A stretch of DNA of 64,000 nucleotides from Rhizopus arrhizus (Eukaryota > Mucoromycota > Mucoromycetes > Mucorales > Rhizopodaceae). The stretch lies in NCBI GenBank assembly GCA_024220505.1, contig JAKZZE010000003.1, positions 248,001 through 312,000 of the forward strand, given 5' to 3'. A program made the translations under genes and the position numbers. The notes beneath the pieces are model-generated. The model worked only from the letters and a program-made list of their open reading frames with translations. It had not been told where the DNA came from and did not search any database. Of the stretch, positions 1 through 12,174 are shown piece after piece (within the stretch, counting starts at the first letter, position 1; each line of letters starts with the position of its first letter).

Positions 1-1037
1 ATAGATAATTGTCAGTCATGGTCCCTTTTGGCCTCAACTTCTGGCTCTTTCCCTTGTCAGGTTTTTTTGTTTTGCCAGTTTCCACAGGAAGTTGAGTGCT
101 AGGTACACTTGGAGCTCTAACGATAACATTTACAACGAAATACAATGATATTGCCCCTAAAATGGTATGAGAGACAGCCAAGGTGTTCTCAACTTTAACA
201 ATTAGTGTTTCATTCTTAGGAGTGCACGTACCACCTCGATTCATATTTACATAGAAGACAGATTCATCAATGAAAACACAGTTCTTGAGAAAATTCATAT
301 CCGAATTCTTAACCTTTACTGCCCACTCATATCTTGCTTGAATTGTACCTTCATCATTTCCTTTGATACTATGAAATGAAGCCCTTTTAAACATGAAGCT
401 GACGACGTCCTTTATAATGAAGTTTTAAACTGCTAATTTTCCAATTTTTAAACCTTCGAAACTAGCAGTTAACTGATCCTGGGCTTGGTCAATGTTGGTT
501 GAGGGATCCTTATCGAGTAATACAATTAAAAGCTCCTTGAATTCTTCATGAAGTTTCTTACGATCACCTCTAGGCTCAGATACAAAGAAATAATCAGGAT
601 CATTTTTGTACTGATTTCATCAATGTTGACCTGTTCATTCGTTGATATTGTATTTCCTAGCTATTGATGCGATTTTTTGAGAGCCTTGGCCAGCATATTG
701 TAATAAAGATCATTCTTTCATAGTTTAAATAAGCTATATAGCTCTTTTTTTTCTTTGTTGTAATATCCATAGTGGGTTGCTCTACGTTTTGGGATCGGCC
801 GTCTGCCATCTCGGTTTCGACATTTGATTGATAATGCAAGTACTGATCCGTCGTAACTAAAGTTTTGACTTGAACAATCATTTTGTTTACTTCCATCAAG
901 TCCGCACCTTGCTCATCTCTCATTCCACCTTTTCCAACTTTAAAAATTGTCTTTCCAAAATTACACATCATTAAAAACGTTAAAATGTGACATGTAAAAT
1001 TCTTTACTGCAACAAGCCAAATTGAAAGAGCTGACAA
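1..1037 (-). mobile_element. Tc1/mariner-IS630-like transposase remnant (runs off the left edge)
   Basis: Read on the minus strand, about 1-420 is an open frame with a DDE-transposase core. It contains FIDESVFYVNMNRGG, the first-Asp motif of the IS630/Tc1 DDE_3 fold, preceded by a helical stretch with ARYEWAVKV. It ends in a Lys/Pro-rich segment (KTKKPDKGKSQKL) near the window edge. A second open piece, 657-1037, would be the N-terminal part (ending YERMIFITICWPRLSKNRI). The two are separated by frame breaks around 420-660, so the copy looks dead. The later catalytic residues lie beyond the window, and no terminal inverted repeat was found at the right end. Family assignment is from motifs only. 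Confidence 0.6.
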
Positions 1038-1158
1038 GTGGTTAAAACCTTGGAAATTTAGCTATTTGAACAACCGCAGCACTCATGGCAATCCGTCTTG
1101 TCTTCCCATGGTATAACATGGTGGTATAATTGAAAAAACTCCACAGCGGTCATATACC

Positions 1159-2703
1159 TTGGCTATCCACTCACTAGCGCCAATTACTAGCTTTCTAGTT
1201 TTTTTCTGTAGCCTCCTACTTAGGCTACAGCAACGTGCTCAAGTGCCCGCTCAACGCAACTTGTCAATCGTTGGCCGCTGTTTAGTCGCCCATACGCTCT
1301 TATTTGGTCCGCTCTGGTATGCCATCCGTGTTCTTACGGACCCCAAATCTTACCTTGGTAAGGTTCGCTCAACTACAATTCAATTTCTCGCACGAAAACA
1401 CTTTACCAATGATCACGTAAGGAAGGCGGGCTTACTATTTTAGACTCTGGAACGCAACATGCAGCTCTACAACTTTGATGGTTGCAACCATTACTTCTTC
1501 CTTCCTCTGATCCATCTTATTATGACACCTTCATTAGTGATATTCTTCGACACTGCTTGCGCCTTTTCTCAGTTTCACCTTCTCATATTTTACCTCTGCT
1601 GCTTCCTGATATGCGTTCAAGTATGCTCAAGTCCTTTGGCTGTTTTAACTCACTGTTCAAAACGATGAATAAAACTAATTACAAAATTAATCGGCAAGTC
1701 TTCGATATTCTTATGGTTAGTGAACTACCACTGACTCAAGTCTGTCTTTCTCTGCTCCTGCTAAATTAAACTTTCATGGCTTTCTACTGGTCCAGAATCC
1801 TTATCAAGCATGTATATGAATTTGGTGTGGCTTGTGGTAAGTTTCGACATGGATCCCCCACATCTTCAGATCCCTTTCGCTCTAAGAACAAGAATTACTT
1901 TGAACAGCTTCAACTATGTTGTATGCAACAAACCACTTTCTTCCAGTAGTTCAAATGTCCATACAATTCAATTCACATGATCTCGTCAGTATTACCGCTT
2001 CTTACGCTTACTGAAGCAGGTTTTGACAATAACCTGGATTCACTTTTACCAGATGGGACTACTAGTGCTTCGTTGAATACAAAATGGTTTAGTGAATCTC
2101 GACTCTCCCACTCACCCACGTTACCAGCATCATATCCGCGGGCAAGCCCAATTGCTTGGCGCCGATTTTGGAAGGCATCTATCCCACACAGAGTCCACAC
2201 GCTACTCTGGAGACTTTATCGTCACAAAATGCCGTGTAAGGGACGTCCTCATCAGTTAATTCCAAACCGATTTCCAGATCCTAGTTGTGTATATTGTGGC
2301 GGTGTCGATTCTGAAGAACACTTTGTCTGGTCTTGTCCTTTCAAACATGAAATCTGGCAAACAATTTCTTCCCGCTTTTTCGTTGACCCTGCCAGGTTGA
2401 CTTACAGCCTCATTCAACTTCCTTCTTCCTTTGGCATTGAAGTCACTTCTTTGTGTGACATACTTGGATATAATAGCTTCTGTGCTGCTCTCTCGATGGC
2501 AACTTCACTGGAGATTTATTTTTGAAGAACATCAATTTTGGCCTCAAAAAGTAGTAGCAAGAGCCACTAAACAAATCTTCAAGATTTACAAAGAAAATAT
2601 TAGTCATTTGTCACAAAGTCAATCCATAGACTTTTTCTGCTCTATCCGTTACCTCCAGTTTCGTTACTGCCATCAAACAGCACTGAATACAAAACGCACA
2701 TAA
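1159..2703 (+). mobile_element. degenerate LINE (L1-like) reverse transcriptase, 3' half
   Basis: Several overlapping plus-strand frames give pieces of the region downstream of a LINE reverse-transcriptase palm domain. At 1159-1443 the segment SIVGRCLVAHTLLFGPLWYA matches the 'RGR..(L)..LLL.KLWY' thumb block of such elements. At about 2150-2400 there is an RVT zinc-binding knuckle (WRRFWKASIPHRVHTLLWRL, then CVYCGGVDSEEHFVWSCPF, i.e. C-x2-C...H-x4-C). Frames shift between 1443 and 1977 and the catalytic palm is missing, so this is a decayed 5'-truncated copy. It is the same class of element as the LINE at 20874-22723. Confidence 0.65.
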
Positions 2704-3383
2704 CTAGAAAAGAAACAAAACAAAAAATGACTGTACTATCTTTACCACTTGTAATGGTGTACATCTTGCATCACTTATAAAATCCTTATATATTAAGGTT
2801 CTTGTAGTTTGCATACCAAATTTTAATTTTATAGTACAAAATATACAGATTTGTGCAAAATTAGATGCGCAAAGTAAAAATCCTACATAAAAAGAAACAG
2901 ACGACTAGAATTTCAAAACCCGACAGTTTGATGTAGAGACACTGTGCTTTGATCTTACGAATTAAAGCATATGAAGCCAATAAGAAAATACACGTTCCTA
3001 TAAAACACATATATAACTTCACAAAGTTTTGTTATAAATCTCAATAGTGCATACCACCCTATTATATCGTTAGATGGAATTTCCATCAGTAGAACTGAAA
3101 AATATGGAAAAATGTCGGGGTTTTATTGCAGTGGAATCTTTGTGAGTAAGCAAAAAGAAAATATGCTCCCTTCTTTGTTTTATTGTAATCTCTCAAAATA
3201 AACTATGAATCCAAGCTCAAGTATGTTTAGATATAAGGAAAATAATAACAAACCAACTAAATTTTTGCTTCTTGTGGTTTAGACTTTCGTATAGCATGTG
3301 TGGTAAAATATACATAAATTTATTGTTTCTTTTCTATTCTCTGTTCGATGGGCAAACGTAAGTGGTTAATTTATTTTAATTAG
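2704..3383. other. AT-rich intergenic stretch upstream of the PFKFB gene
   Basis: No convincing reading frame was seen. An ATG at about 3353 followed by GGCAAAC and a GTAAGT donor could be a tiny first exon of the next gene, but joining it to the acceptor at 3382-3383 puts the PFK2 motif out of frame. I could not place a first exon. Confidence 0.4.
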
Positions 3384-5044
3384 ATGGTAGGATTGCCTGC
3401 GCGAGGAAAAACCTATATAGCCTATAAAAGTAAGCTTACTGAGAAAAAGAAGTGAAAGTAAGAACTAAAGAGTAATAACGTTTATAGTCTGTAGATACTT
3501 GAATTGGTTGGGAATAAAGACCGAGATATTTAGCGTTGGAAACTATCGCCGAAAGATAGCCGGGTTACATCCTCCACCTACATTTTTTGATATCAACAAC
3601 CAAGACGGAATGAAAAAACGTCATGAAGCAGCTGAAATTGCGTTGGAGGATATGAAAAAGTGGTATATTGAACAAGACGGTGTTGCAGCCATATTTGATG
3701 CGACCAATTCTACAAAAGCAGATAGAGCTTGGATTGATAAGGAATTGACAGAGTTAGATGTTCAGGTGTTATTCATTGAGTCAATATGTGATATTCCAAG
3801 CATTGTTATGTCCAACATAAAAGACGTCAAGCTTTCTTCTCCTGATTATGAAAATCTAGATCCCGAAGATGCAACACAGGATTATATGAAGCGAATTAGT
3901 TATTATGAAGGGTTTTATGAAACAATGACCGAGAAGGATTTGACTTATATGAAATTAATCAATATGGGAAGTCAATATGTCATTAATGTCATTCGCGGCT
4001 ATTTAGAAAGTAGGATTGTTTATTACTTGATGAATTTACATACACGCCCAAAACGAATATGGTTTAGTAGAGTAAGAATGATAAAGAGATAGAGAAAGAG
4101 TAAATAGTCTAAAAAGATCTTTTTTTAAAGCATGGTGAATCTCTTTTCAATTTGGAGGATAGAATTGGCGGTGATGCTGGTCTATCACCAAGAGGAGAAC
4201 AATATGCATTAAAATTACCAGAATTAGTCAAGCAAAACATAGGTGATCGACCGTTGACAGTATGGACGTCTACTATGAAACGAACTATTCAAACTGCTAG
4301 GCATTTGGATTTCCCAAAAAAACAATGGAAAGCTTTAGATGAGCTTGACACGGGTATCTGTGATGGAATGACATATGATGAAATTGCTGTAAGTAAATTA
4401 AAGTTTATAATTTTTATGCAAAAGTTGAGGGAAAAAAAAGAAAAAGGCTAACTGTATTAAATAAAGTCTAAATACCCAGAAGATTTCGCACGTCGAGATG
4501 ATGACAAATTCAACTACAGATATCGTGGAGGAGAGGTAAAATAAATGAATTTGGTTCGAGGCCATTTTGTACAGTTGACTAACCTTACTTGTTTCAGAGT
4601 TACCGAGATTTAGTGTCAAGATTGGAACCAGTCATTATGGATTTGGAAAGACATGAAAATATTTTAATTATATCTCATCAAGCAACGATTCGTTGTATGT
4701 ACGCATATTTTATGGGTCTAACTCATGAAGAACTACCTTATGCACGTATACCTCTTCATACCATTATAGAATTAAGACCAAAAGCGTTTTCGTGCGAAGA
4801 AAAATTATACAAAGGTACATTCTTAAGATTTACAAATAATTATTAACCGATTTTATTTGATTTAGTGGATGTGGGTGCAGTAGATACTTTCAGACCAAGA
4901 GGACAAGGAGCTCGTACATTGAGCAATGACCAATTTGTTAGTACACCTATTGGAGCAAGTGGAGAAATTCCAAATGGTTCCAGTCCTATTTTGCCTATTT
5001 CCCCAATGAGTACTCCATCAAAGAGCTTAACCAATGAAGCATAA
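3384..5044 (+). CDS. PFKFB: 6-phosphofructo-2-kinase/fructose-2,6-bisphosphatase
   Basis: This bifunctional cytosolic enzyme makes and breaks fructose-2,6-bisphosphate, the signal that switches glycolysis against gluconeogenesis. Exons by eye and in phase are 3384-3451, 3495-4071, 4131-4388, 4467-4535, 4598-4814 and 4866-5044 (about 455 aa). The kinase P-loop MVGLPARGKTY opens the product, followed by the block NWLGIKTEIFSVGNYRR. The phosphatase half begins with the phospho-histidine motif SRHGESLFN, which is split by an intron. It continues with ELDTGICDGMTYDE and SHQATIRCMYAYF, carrying the second His. The C-terminal tail is Ser/Pro-rich. The first codon is uncertain: an in-frame stop precedes ATG 3384, and most family members have residues before the P-loop, so a 5' exon may be missing from this model. 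Confidence 0.9.
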
Positions 5045-7652
5045 TAATTCATTTTTATAAAAAAAAAAAAAATACATATGCAATGTAGTTTATAACAAAC
5101 TTTATTATTCTTCCTTCATTTTCTACTTTCGGGAAAAGTTTTTCTTTTGGCGTGTGCTCATTTTTATTTTTAGAATGCATTGACCTTCTCGGTGTATACA
5201 TAAACCATATAGAAATAAGACACGAATTTCAATGTGTAACTCAAATAGTAAACTAAAAAGCAATTCAAGACAGTATAGTAATCAAGAAGAATATCCGTGC
5301 TATATTCACACCAATAGTTTCTAATAGCCCTCTTTAATCTCTTTCCAACAAGTGTTTCACATGAAATACACGTTCTTGTTGTACATTCCTTTCTTTACAC
5401 TTGCATTGTCACTCAAATGATTGTGCTACTCTACTATGCGGCTTAGCCATCTCATTTGGTTAGTTACGAACCTTTCGGGGGGAGGAAGAGCTAATCATGG
5501 GAACAAAAATTCATACTACAATGACACCATATGTGCAACCTCAATTACTGTCTCTTTCTTTCTGGAACTAGACAACAATCTTTTTATTTGCAATTAATTT
5601 TAGAAAAGAAAAAAATGTAAAAAAAAAACATTCAATAGATTTTAGCTTAAATCGAACGATTGAGCATTGTGAAGATAAAATTATTGAAATGATTTGAACT
5701 TTTTATTACATAAGCATTAACTTCATTTTTGTAGGATAAAAGTAAAGCCTTTGTCAATAAAGCACATATGATATCAGCCGTTGCTAAATAATTCTTGTGT
5801 GTATTTTTTTTTAAGTTGAATCAATTTTATAGCAATGATTGGGTATCTTTGGCTTCAAAGCTCGGTATAAAAGCAGAAAGATGGCAATTGCAGCACTATT
5901 ACTCCCTTAACGTTTCATATTAATTACAATGAAAATGTAATACCTTTATCCTTTGTGTCAAACATGACAGCAACGCACAAACATTCATCTACCTTATTAT
6001 TGCCAAGAGTAGCATAGATCAGTCTGCATTGATCTTTAAAAAAAGAATTTTAGCTTTCAATCAGTGTTCTGTGAGGAAATAGTTAAATGGTGCGGTCGCG
6101 TAATTTTCTGGGACATTTTTACCTGTGAAATTGTACGACTTGAATGACTTAAAATGCCACGCTATCATACAATGGACCATACAGAAATAGTAAAATGGGC
6201 TAAACTGTTGGACAAAAAAAAAAAAAAAAGAACAAGAAAGAAGGATATGGGTGATTTCAAAGATTGTCTGATTCAGCTTCATGGAGCAAATACATGCTTT
6301 TTCTTGAATTTATGCAGTGTTTATGGATCACAAACTAACTGTGTACAAATGCCAACCTTAAAGACTTGTACATTCAGTAGATCTTTTTTTTTTTAAAAAA
6401 AAAAACTTTAACTTGAACAAAAGATTTATTTATTTTTATCGAATCTTATAGATATTTGCAATCGAGATAAAATGTATACCTCCGCTTAATTGCAACCTTC
6501 GATCTTTTTTTATCTTTATTAATGAAAAAGTATCTTTCTTCTATATACTTCCATGGCTCTATCCCTATTTTTTAGGTAATACAGCTCATGTCCGATCTTC
6601 AGAACAATGTGATTAAAACTCAGTGTTTCTATGTAACAATTAAAATGACACTTGACAATTTGATTAGGAAGCTCCAATAGATTAATTTGTATCTTTAACA
6701 GCTTGCTAAAGCATCAATTTTGTAATTTTATTTCGTCATTGTGACATGATTATCGATTTAGGAGAGTTTCTGCCGTATAGGCTAAACTACCTTTAACCCA
6801 ACCTATTTTTGGCTGAAGAATCTTGCTTTGACCATCCTATTTTTTTTTTTAAAAAAAAACAAAACAAAACAAAAAAACAATTGTTTGTTTGAATATCATT
6901 CATGCAATCTTGTAGTTATTTTGTTACTAGTATTATCAATAAACTTGCTTTCGACACAGAAATAGATTTAAATAAAAATAGAGAAAAATTCCATTATGTA
7001 GCATTTTAATTATAATTTAGATTTTTAAGTAATAATAATAATAATAAAATAAAAATTTCGTCTTATTTGTTAACCAAGGCTACTGTTGGTCAAATAAATA
7101 AAACCAAGTTTTTGTTTTGTCTTCATTCGGTATACTTTTTCATTTATCTATCAATTGAACGTCAAATGACTTGCCAATCTAGGCATCGTTGGGAAAGACA
7201 AGATTTATTAATGCAACAATGACTGAAACTTATTACTATAAATCAAATAGCTAATCATTCGATTAAGAATGACTATGGAACACAAATAGTAACGTGTTTT
7301 TCACGAAACGGAATAAAAGGTATGTTATAAACTTGTTCTCGGTCGTTTCTTCTCCGTTATAATTTGATGACACGCTCAGGTCAAATTAGATTTAAATGAC
7401 AGCATTTCGTATCATATTTGCTCTTTTCACATAGCAATGTTTGTGTTGCCTTTGTGAATATAAATAAGACAGCATCTCTCCAGTCTTTTTTATCCTTCTC
7501 TTTTCATCCACTTTTCTTTATATATCATATCTTCCTGCCTTCTTTTTTTGTTGATCAAAAAAAAAAAACAAAACTTTTTATAAATATACATTACTCATTG
7601 ATTCTTGTACATGTACTCTATTCAAAAAGGCTTATATAATCATAGATCAACT
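5045..7652. other. 2.6-kb AT-rich intergenic region without a supported gene
   Basis: Open frames here (for example 6154-6396) are Lys- or Phe-rich because of homopolymer runs and show no domain. The region holds two T(n)A(n) palindromes (6384-6405 and 6840-6859) and a short TAA microsatellite at about 7030-7048. The last few hundred bases should include the promoter of the bHLH gene. No tRNA or transposon end was recognised. Confidence 0.5.
6384..6405. repeat. perfect T11A11 palindrome
   Basis: Eleven T are followed directly by eleven A. It is one of at least seven similar T(7-11)A(9-11) blocks in gaps of this window (6840, 35014, 36856, 44352, 48363, 54453). Confidence 0.9.
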
Positions 7653-8652
7653 ATGAATGAATTCGCAAAACCGACTCACTCGTTTACAAACTTTGATCCT
7701 TTTCCATATACAAACGCAGATTTGATAGGAAGTGCACCTTTTGAGAAATCATTTGCAATGCGCAAACTAAATGAAGACGCAACTGATCTCTGTAAAGATG
7801 ATACTTTGAATGATACTGCGTCTAATAAAAAGTACGTATAAATCCATTTATCAAAAAGGCTCCTCCAGCTTATTGTTTTTCTTTTCTTTTTTGCTTTCTT
7901 TCTCATATTAACCTTTCTAACTTAGGCCTCTTACAAGAGATGAACGCCGTGCAGAGCACAATGCCATTGAGCGCGCTCGTCGTGAATGCTTAAATACTAA
8001 ATTTCAATCTCTTGCTCAGGCGCTTCCGAATTTGATAAACTACCGCCGTCCCTCAAAAGGTCAAATCGTTGAAAAGGCGCTTGATTGGATCAAACAGAGC
8101 ATTGTCCGCGAAGAACGCTATCGATATCAAATCTTACAACTTCAAAGGGAAAACAAAGAACTGATGGCTCAATGTATGTCTGTTCAGCAGCAGATCTCAC
8201 CTACATTACCTTTTAATACTAGTCCTATTTCACAAAAGAACGGTTTATGTAGTGGCTGGTCCACTTCTAACCATTTGCATCAAATGTCATCCTTTGCTAG
8301 TAACGAAGGGTCAATTAGACAAGACATTGGCTTTAAAACAGATGATGATGACAGCACAAATGAAGATGAAATCGAATACCATCCTTCATTCTTTAAACGA
8401 AATTCCCTCTATTCTGAACAATCACAATTTCAGCCCGTTTTTATGGATCATCCATTGTATGGTAAGAGATAGATCAAAAAGCTATAACAAAAAGAGAATA
8501 GGCTTGCTAACTCTCTATTAGCTCTTGGTTTTGAAGATTCAAATCCTACTGCCTCACTTGATCCAAGATGCTTTTACAACAAGGAGCAATCAACCTTTCC
8601 TGGCCAAACCACATCTTCTAGCTATCCTTTGTTCTCACAAGCACTTGCATAA
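7653..8652 (+). CDS. bHLH transcription factor
   Basis: Three exons (7653-7831, 7926-8461, 8522-8652) join in phase to about 281 aa. The basic region and helix 1, at about residues 60-90, read EHNAIERARRECLNTKF. This has the His/Glu/Arg pattern that contacts E-box DNA (H-x3-E-x3-RR). A Pro-containing loop and helix 2 (KGQIVEKALDWIKQSI) follow, then a short coiled helix with regular Leu/Ile spacing (QILQLQRENKELM). The C-terminal half is Ser/Asn-rich with an acidic run (DDDDSTNEDE), as expected for an activation region. It is presumed nuclear and dimeric. The start at 7653 is preferred because an upstream in-frame ATG (7605) adds only a non-conserved leader. Targets are unknown. Confidence 0.85.
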
Positions 8653-9089
8653 AAAAATCCTATGATATCCTTAATCATGGTTTCACGAAAAGATACTAGA
8701 TACTATATCCACGTTTGTTTTACCCTTTGATTTGGAAGAAAAAAAAACCAATGCTTTTTAATGTCTTCTTTTTTTATTATTATTAAGCATCATTTTGGGG
8801 TTTAACACTATTTGTTTCCCCCTTTTTTTTTCCAAGAACAACACTGTAAATAAAAGACGTTTTTTTTTGGAAAAAAAAAGAGCCTACCTTTTTATCCGAA
8901 ACGTAACAAATGAACAGGCAAAATGAAGTGTGTAATATTTTAGTGTACCTGTTGCTCTGAACGCTGTGCAACGTTTAATCTATAGGAAAAAAAACAATAC
9001 TTTTTATTCAAATCATAAGAGAAATGAAACAAGGAAGAGGGGGTATAACGTAATATGTACAAGTATATGAAAAAAAGCATAAGTAAAAC
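8653..9089. other. intergenic region between convergent genes
   Basis: These are the 3' flanks of the bHLH gene and the minus-strand repeat protein. The stretch is full of A and T runs, with nothing else recognised. Short open frames here are homopolymer artefacts. Confidence 0.5.
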
Positions 9090-11033
9090 CTACAATGTTT
9101 TAGTACTGGTAGTATTCATCACATGGTCCACCTTCGTTTCGTTAGAGCACTTTGTGGGCTTTTTATCGTCCTGTGAATCATTAACACCAAAAGTGGTAAA
9201 AGATGGGGGAGAGGTTTCTTTTCCAATCTCGACGTGCTTTTTGTTGAAAAAGAAGTCATGAAGAGTGGTCGATGTTTGTCCTACTGAGCCGTTCTGTCCA
9301 TTATTCCTCTCTTTTGGGTTTGCTTCTAATAAGCTACCTCTTCTTTTACGGCTGTCATCATTCGCAATTGGCTTCATTATCTTTTCTACTGGTAAAACAC
9401 CATTTGAAGACGGTAAAACAACACTAATCACTGTATCCTCATTAAGAAGAAGACCAGATCCAAAGTCACTGCCAGATAAATAAGATAAACTGTCGCTCAT
9501 TTCACCCTTTGCCGGTTCCTCTAATCCGTGCGTGTTTTTTGTTGTGGTTTCTGTAAATAATTCGCTGAAGAAATTTTCCTCGTCGCCATTTACACTGTTA
9601 ACATCGTCTAAATTACCTTTATGTAATCCTGTAAACAATGGGCTATTATTTTCGGTTGAGTTATGGTGCATACCATGTGTACTGTGTTGGAGAGCTCCAA
9701 GTAAATCGCTTGTATCAGAGGCAGAAAAAGGAATAGTCGCACTCACAAGGCTATTTATTTGTTGTAAACTATCCTCGTCCTTAGTCATACCATCATGAAC
9801 AGAATGTTCATTGAAAAAGTGTGGAATAATGCCATCATCACTAATGCTATCGTTAAGGGAGTAAGGTACGGTATCTGCGGAGATACTATTGTCTTCTCGT
9901 TCGTTATGTATGTCATAGTCCGAGTTATCAATATCTGACTTTTCAGAAGGATAATCTAAACTGTCGTTTGGAGAGTATGGTATAGTGTCCGCAGAGATGC
10001 AACTGTTTTCATGTTCATTAGACAAGATTACATCATTTTCAGCAAATTTATCTAAACTATCATTAGGGGAATAGGGTACAGTGTCCGTAGAATTACAGTC
10101 GTCTTCTTGGTCACAAAGTAAAAGCGAGCCTCCTTCAAAGCTCTGTTTTTCTTCAAGTGGATCATGTAAGCTGTCATTGGGAGAGTAAGGAATCGTGTTC
10201 ATAGACCTACTATCATCTTCCTGTTCACCAAACAAGACTGAGTCCCTTTCAACGATTCGCCCTTTTTCGTCGAATTCATTCAGGCTGTCGTTAGGAGAGT
10301 AAGCTACAGTGTCCAAAGAGCAGTTATGGACCTTTTCTTCGTCAATGAGATCAGTACTCTGTGACCTGAAAGTTGAATAACTGAAATTGCTTTTAGGAGA
10401 GTACAAGCCAATATCCGTATGGCTGCCATCATCTTTTTGCTTCGCAAGGACATCGTATTCCGAATCAGCCATGTTAGATTTCATAATAGAAATGGTGTTG
10501 GAAGGAGAACGAGGTACTGTATCATTACTATCATCAGATACGCGTTTTGTTGTTTGCGTTGTACTGTCATTTTCTACTGATAGAATAGAAAAGAGGACAT
10601 CATCAATATCCAAATCATCTGAGTTTTGAGAAGAGTGTTGTTCAATCAAAGATTTACTCGTATTTGTTTCAGAGGTGAAATGTTTGGATATGTCACTGTT
10701 AGTTTTACTATACTCGTCTGTTTGTGAGCTCGACAACCATCTTTCTAAAAATGTTGACGTTTCAGGTTTTGTCTTTTTTGAATTCTAAATGATAAAAAGT
10801 TTAAAATATAGAAAAAATAAACGAATAGTACTGAGCTCTTACCGTGTTCTCTAAAGAATTGTTTTCTGTGATAACTATAAAAAATATGGTGTCAATATAA
10901 TAAAAAGGTAACTTTCTTTTTTTGTACATTCTGAATTAGACACAGTGCTCAAATATTCTAGAAAGGAAGATCCATTTATTTTTCTACTAGGAGGCACATC
11001 ACTGACAGCAATAAAGTCACTTGCGTCGTTCAT
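9090..11033 (-). CDS. uncharacterised acidic nuclear protein with 38-residue SPNDS repeats and a PIP-box-like motif
   Basis: Exons 10913-11033, 10843-10874 and 9090-10784 join in phase to about 615 aa. I do not recognise the family. From about residue 140 to 380 the product carries a diverged tandem repeat built on [DN]T[VI][PA]YSPNDSL, followed by acidic QEDD-type spacers. Successive units start 38, 38, 32 and 38 residues apart, with weaker copies at both ends. The N-terminus has two related short motifs, SSFLEYLS (about residue 22) and STFLERWLS (about residue 61). Near the C-terminus a basic cluster (SRKRRGS) precedes STTLHDFFF, which resembles a PCNA-interacting box lacking the leading Gln. 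These suggest, but do not prove, a nuclear, phosphorylated, replication- or repair-linked protein. It is transcribed divergently from the mitochondrial L16 gene. Confidence 0.75.
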
Positions 11034-11187
11034 CCTTTTCACACACAAAAGAATTAAAAAAAATGAAGGCTTTTGTGTCGTCACGTAAAGGAAGGACCGG
11101 AGATATAAAATATTTTTTTTTCTTTGTAAAGTCCCTTCAATTCTATTTTGGCAGCCTGGGTCCCTCAATAACTTTTTTTAGCACAAC
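11034..11187. promoter_or_regulatory. short divergent promoter region
   Basis: Only 154 bp separate the start codons of the repeat protein (minus) and uL16m (plus), so both promoters must sit here or overlap the genes. The stretch includes a T-rich run at about 11111-11121. No specific factor site is claimed. Confidence 0.5.
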
Positions 11188-11778
11188 ATGTTTTCAATTT
11201 CTAGAAGAAATGTATGGAGTGCTGTTAGTCATACATCAACAATAATATCTAGTGTATTCCAAAGACCCTCTACTCAACCAGCCGCTGTACTTTCCTCTGT
11301 TCGTTTCGCCTCCAACTTTTCACCAAAGCGTACGAAATATAAGAAATCACAAAAGGGAAAGATCCCTATTCCAATTGGCGGATCTACCAAGGGAACCACA
11401 GTTGAATTCGGTGATTATGGATTGCGTCTAAAGGAAGGAGCCCGTTTGACCAGCCGTCAATTAACAGCCGTTCACAATACACTCCGTAGAAAGATCAAGC
11501 CTATCAAGGGCTCACAGTTGTGGATGCGTGTGTTTCCCGATATTCCAGTAACCAGCAAGGGTAACGAAGTACGTATGGGTAAGGGTAAAGGTACCTTTGA
11601 GTACTGGGCTTGTCGTGTGCCCTTGAACAGAATTATCTTTGAAATTGGTGGTATGAGAAAAGAAATTGCAAAAGAAGCTTTTAGACTTGTATCTCATAAG
11701 CTGCCTGTTAAGACTGAAATGGTTGAACGTGGAACAAAGCCCATTGTAGGTGCTCATGGTGTATTACCACAAAAATAA
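11188..11778 (+). CDS. MRPL16: mitochondrial large-subunit ribosomal protein uL16m
   Basis: This intronless gene encodes 196 aa. The first 45 or so residues are Arg/Ser-rich without acidic residues, fitting a mitochondrial presequence. The mature part shows the uL16 family blocks: GDYGLRLKEGARLTSRQL, LWMRVFPDIPVTSK, and the signature RMGKGKGTFEYWACRV, then AKEAFRLVSHKLPVKT. uL16 sits near the A-site and peptidyl-transferase region of the large subunit. The length matches fungal homologues (bacterial core plus presequence). The start at 11188 is the first Met of the presequence. An ORF on the opposite strand is a shadow. Confidence 0.95.
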   Translation: MFSISRRNVWSAVSHTSTIISSVFQRPSTQPAAVLSSVRFASNFSPKRTKYKKSQKGKIPIPIGGSTKGTTVEFGDYGLRLKEGARLTSRQLTAVHNTLRRKIKPIKGSQLWMRVFPDIPVTSKGNEVRMGKGKGTFEYWACRVPLNRIIFEIGGMRKEIAKEAFRLVSHKLPVKTEMVERGTKPIVGAHGVLPQK

Positions 11779-12174
11779 AGCATTGTATCTACCTGCTGTA
11801 GTTAGAAAAAGACATTTATACATAAAAATAAAAAGCTATTTAATTTAAATATTTGAGTGGTACTCAATACACTGCTTTTTTTTTTGTATGGGCTTTCAAT
11901 AAATTACGTTCCATTCTGTCTTAAAATGAAGAGTGTTAATAAACTCTTACTGTCTTTCAAAGATAGGTTTTTTAACCATTAGTTTAAAAGAAGCTTTATA
12001 GCTATTGCTTTTCCGGTCTCCGCACATGAACCTTTCCATTTATGCAGACCCACATTTGGATTTCCAAATGATGTGTTCAAAAGTCGTTTTTTTTTTTAGT
12101 TATTTGATACAGGCAAATGTTTATATATTACACGACGAATCTAACGAAGAAAAAGAAAAGAAAAAAAAATAAGA
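11779..12174. other. intergenic region between convergent genes
   Basis: This carries the 3' flanks of uL16m and the Zn2Cys6 gene. There are T/A runs (11876-11884, 12089-12097), and no feature beyond likely polyadenylation regions. Confidence 0.5.

Noticed and set aside
3345..3370. ATGGGCAAAC plus GTAAGT as a first exon of the PFKFB gene
   Set aside because: Joining it to the acceptor at 3383 reads out of frame with the P-loop.
6061..6396. Short frames on both strands with Lys-rich or Phe-rich stretches
   Set aside because: The apparent proteins come from A and T runs, and neither has a homologous-looking block.
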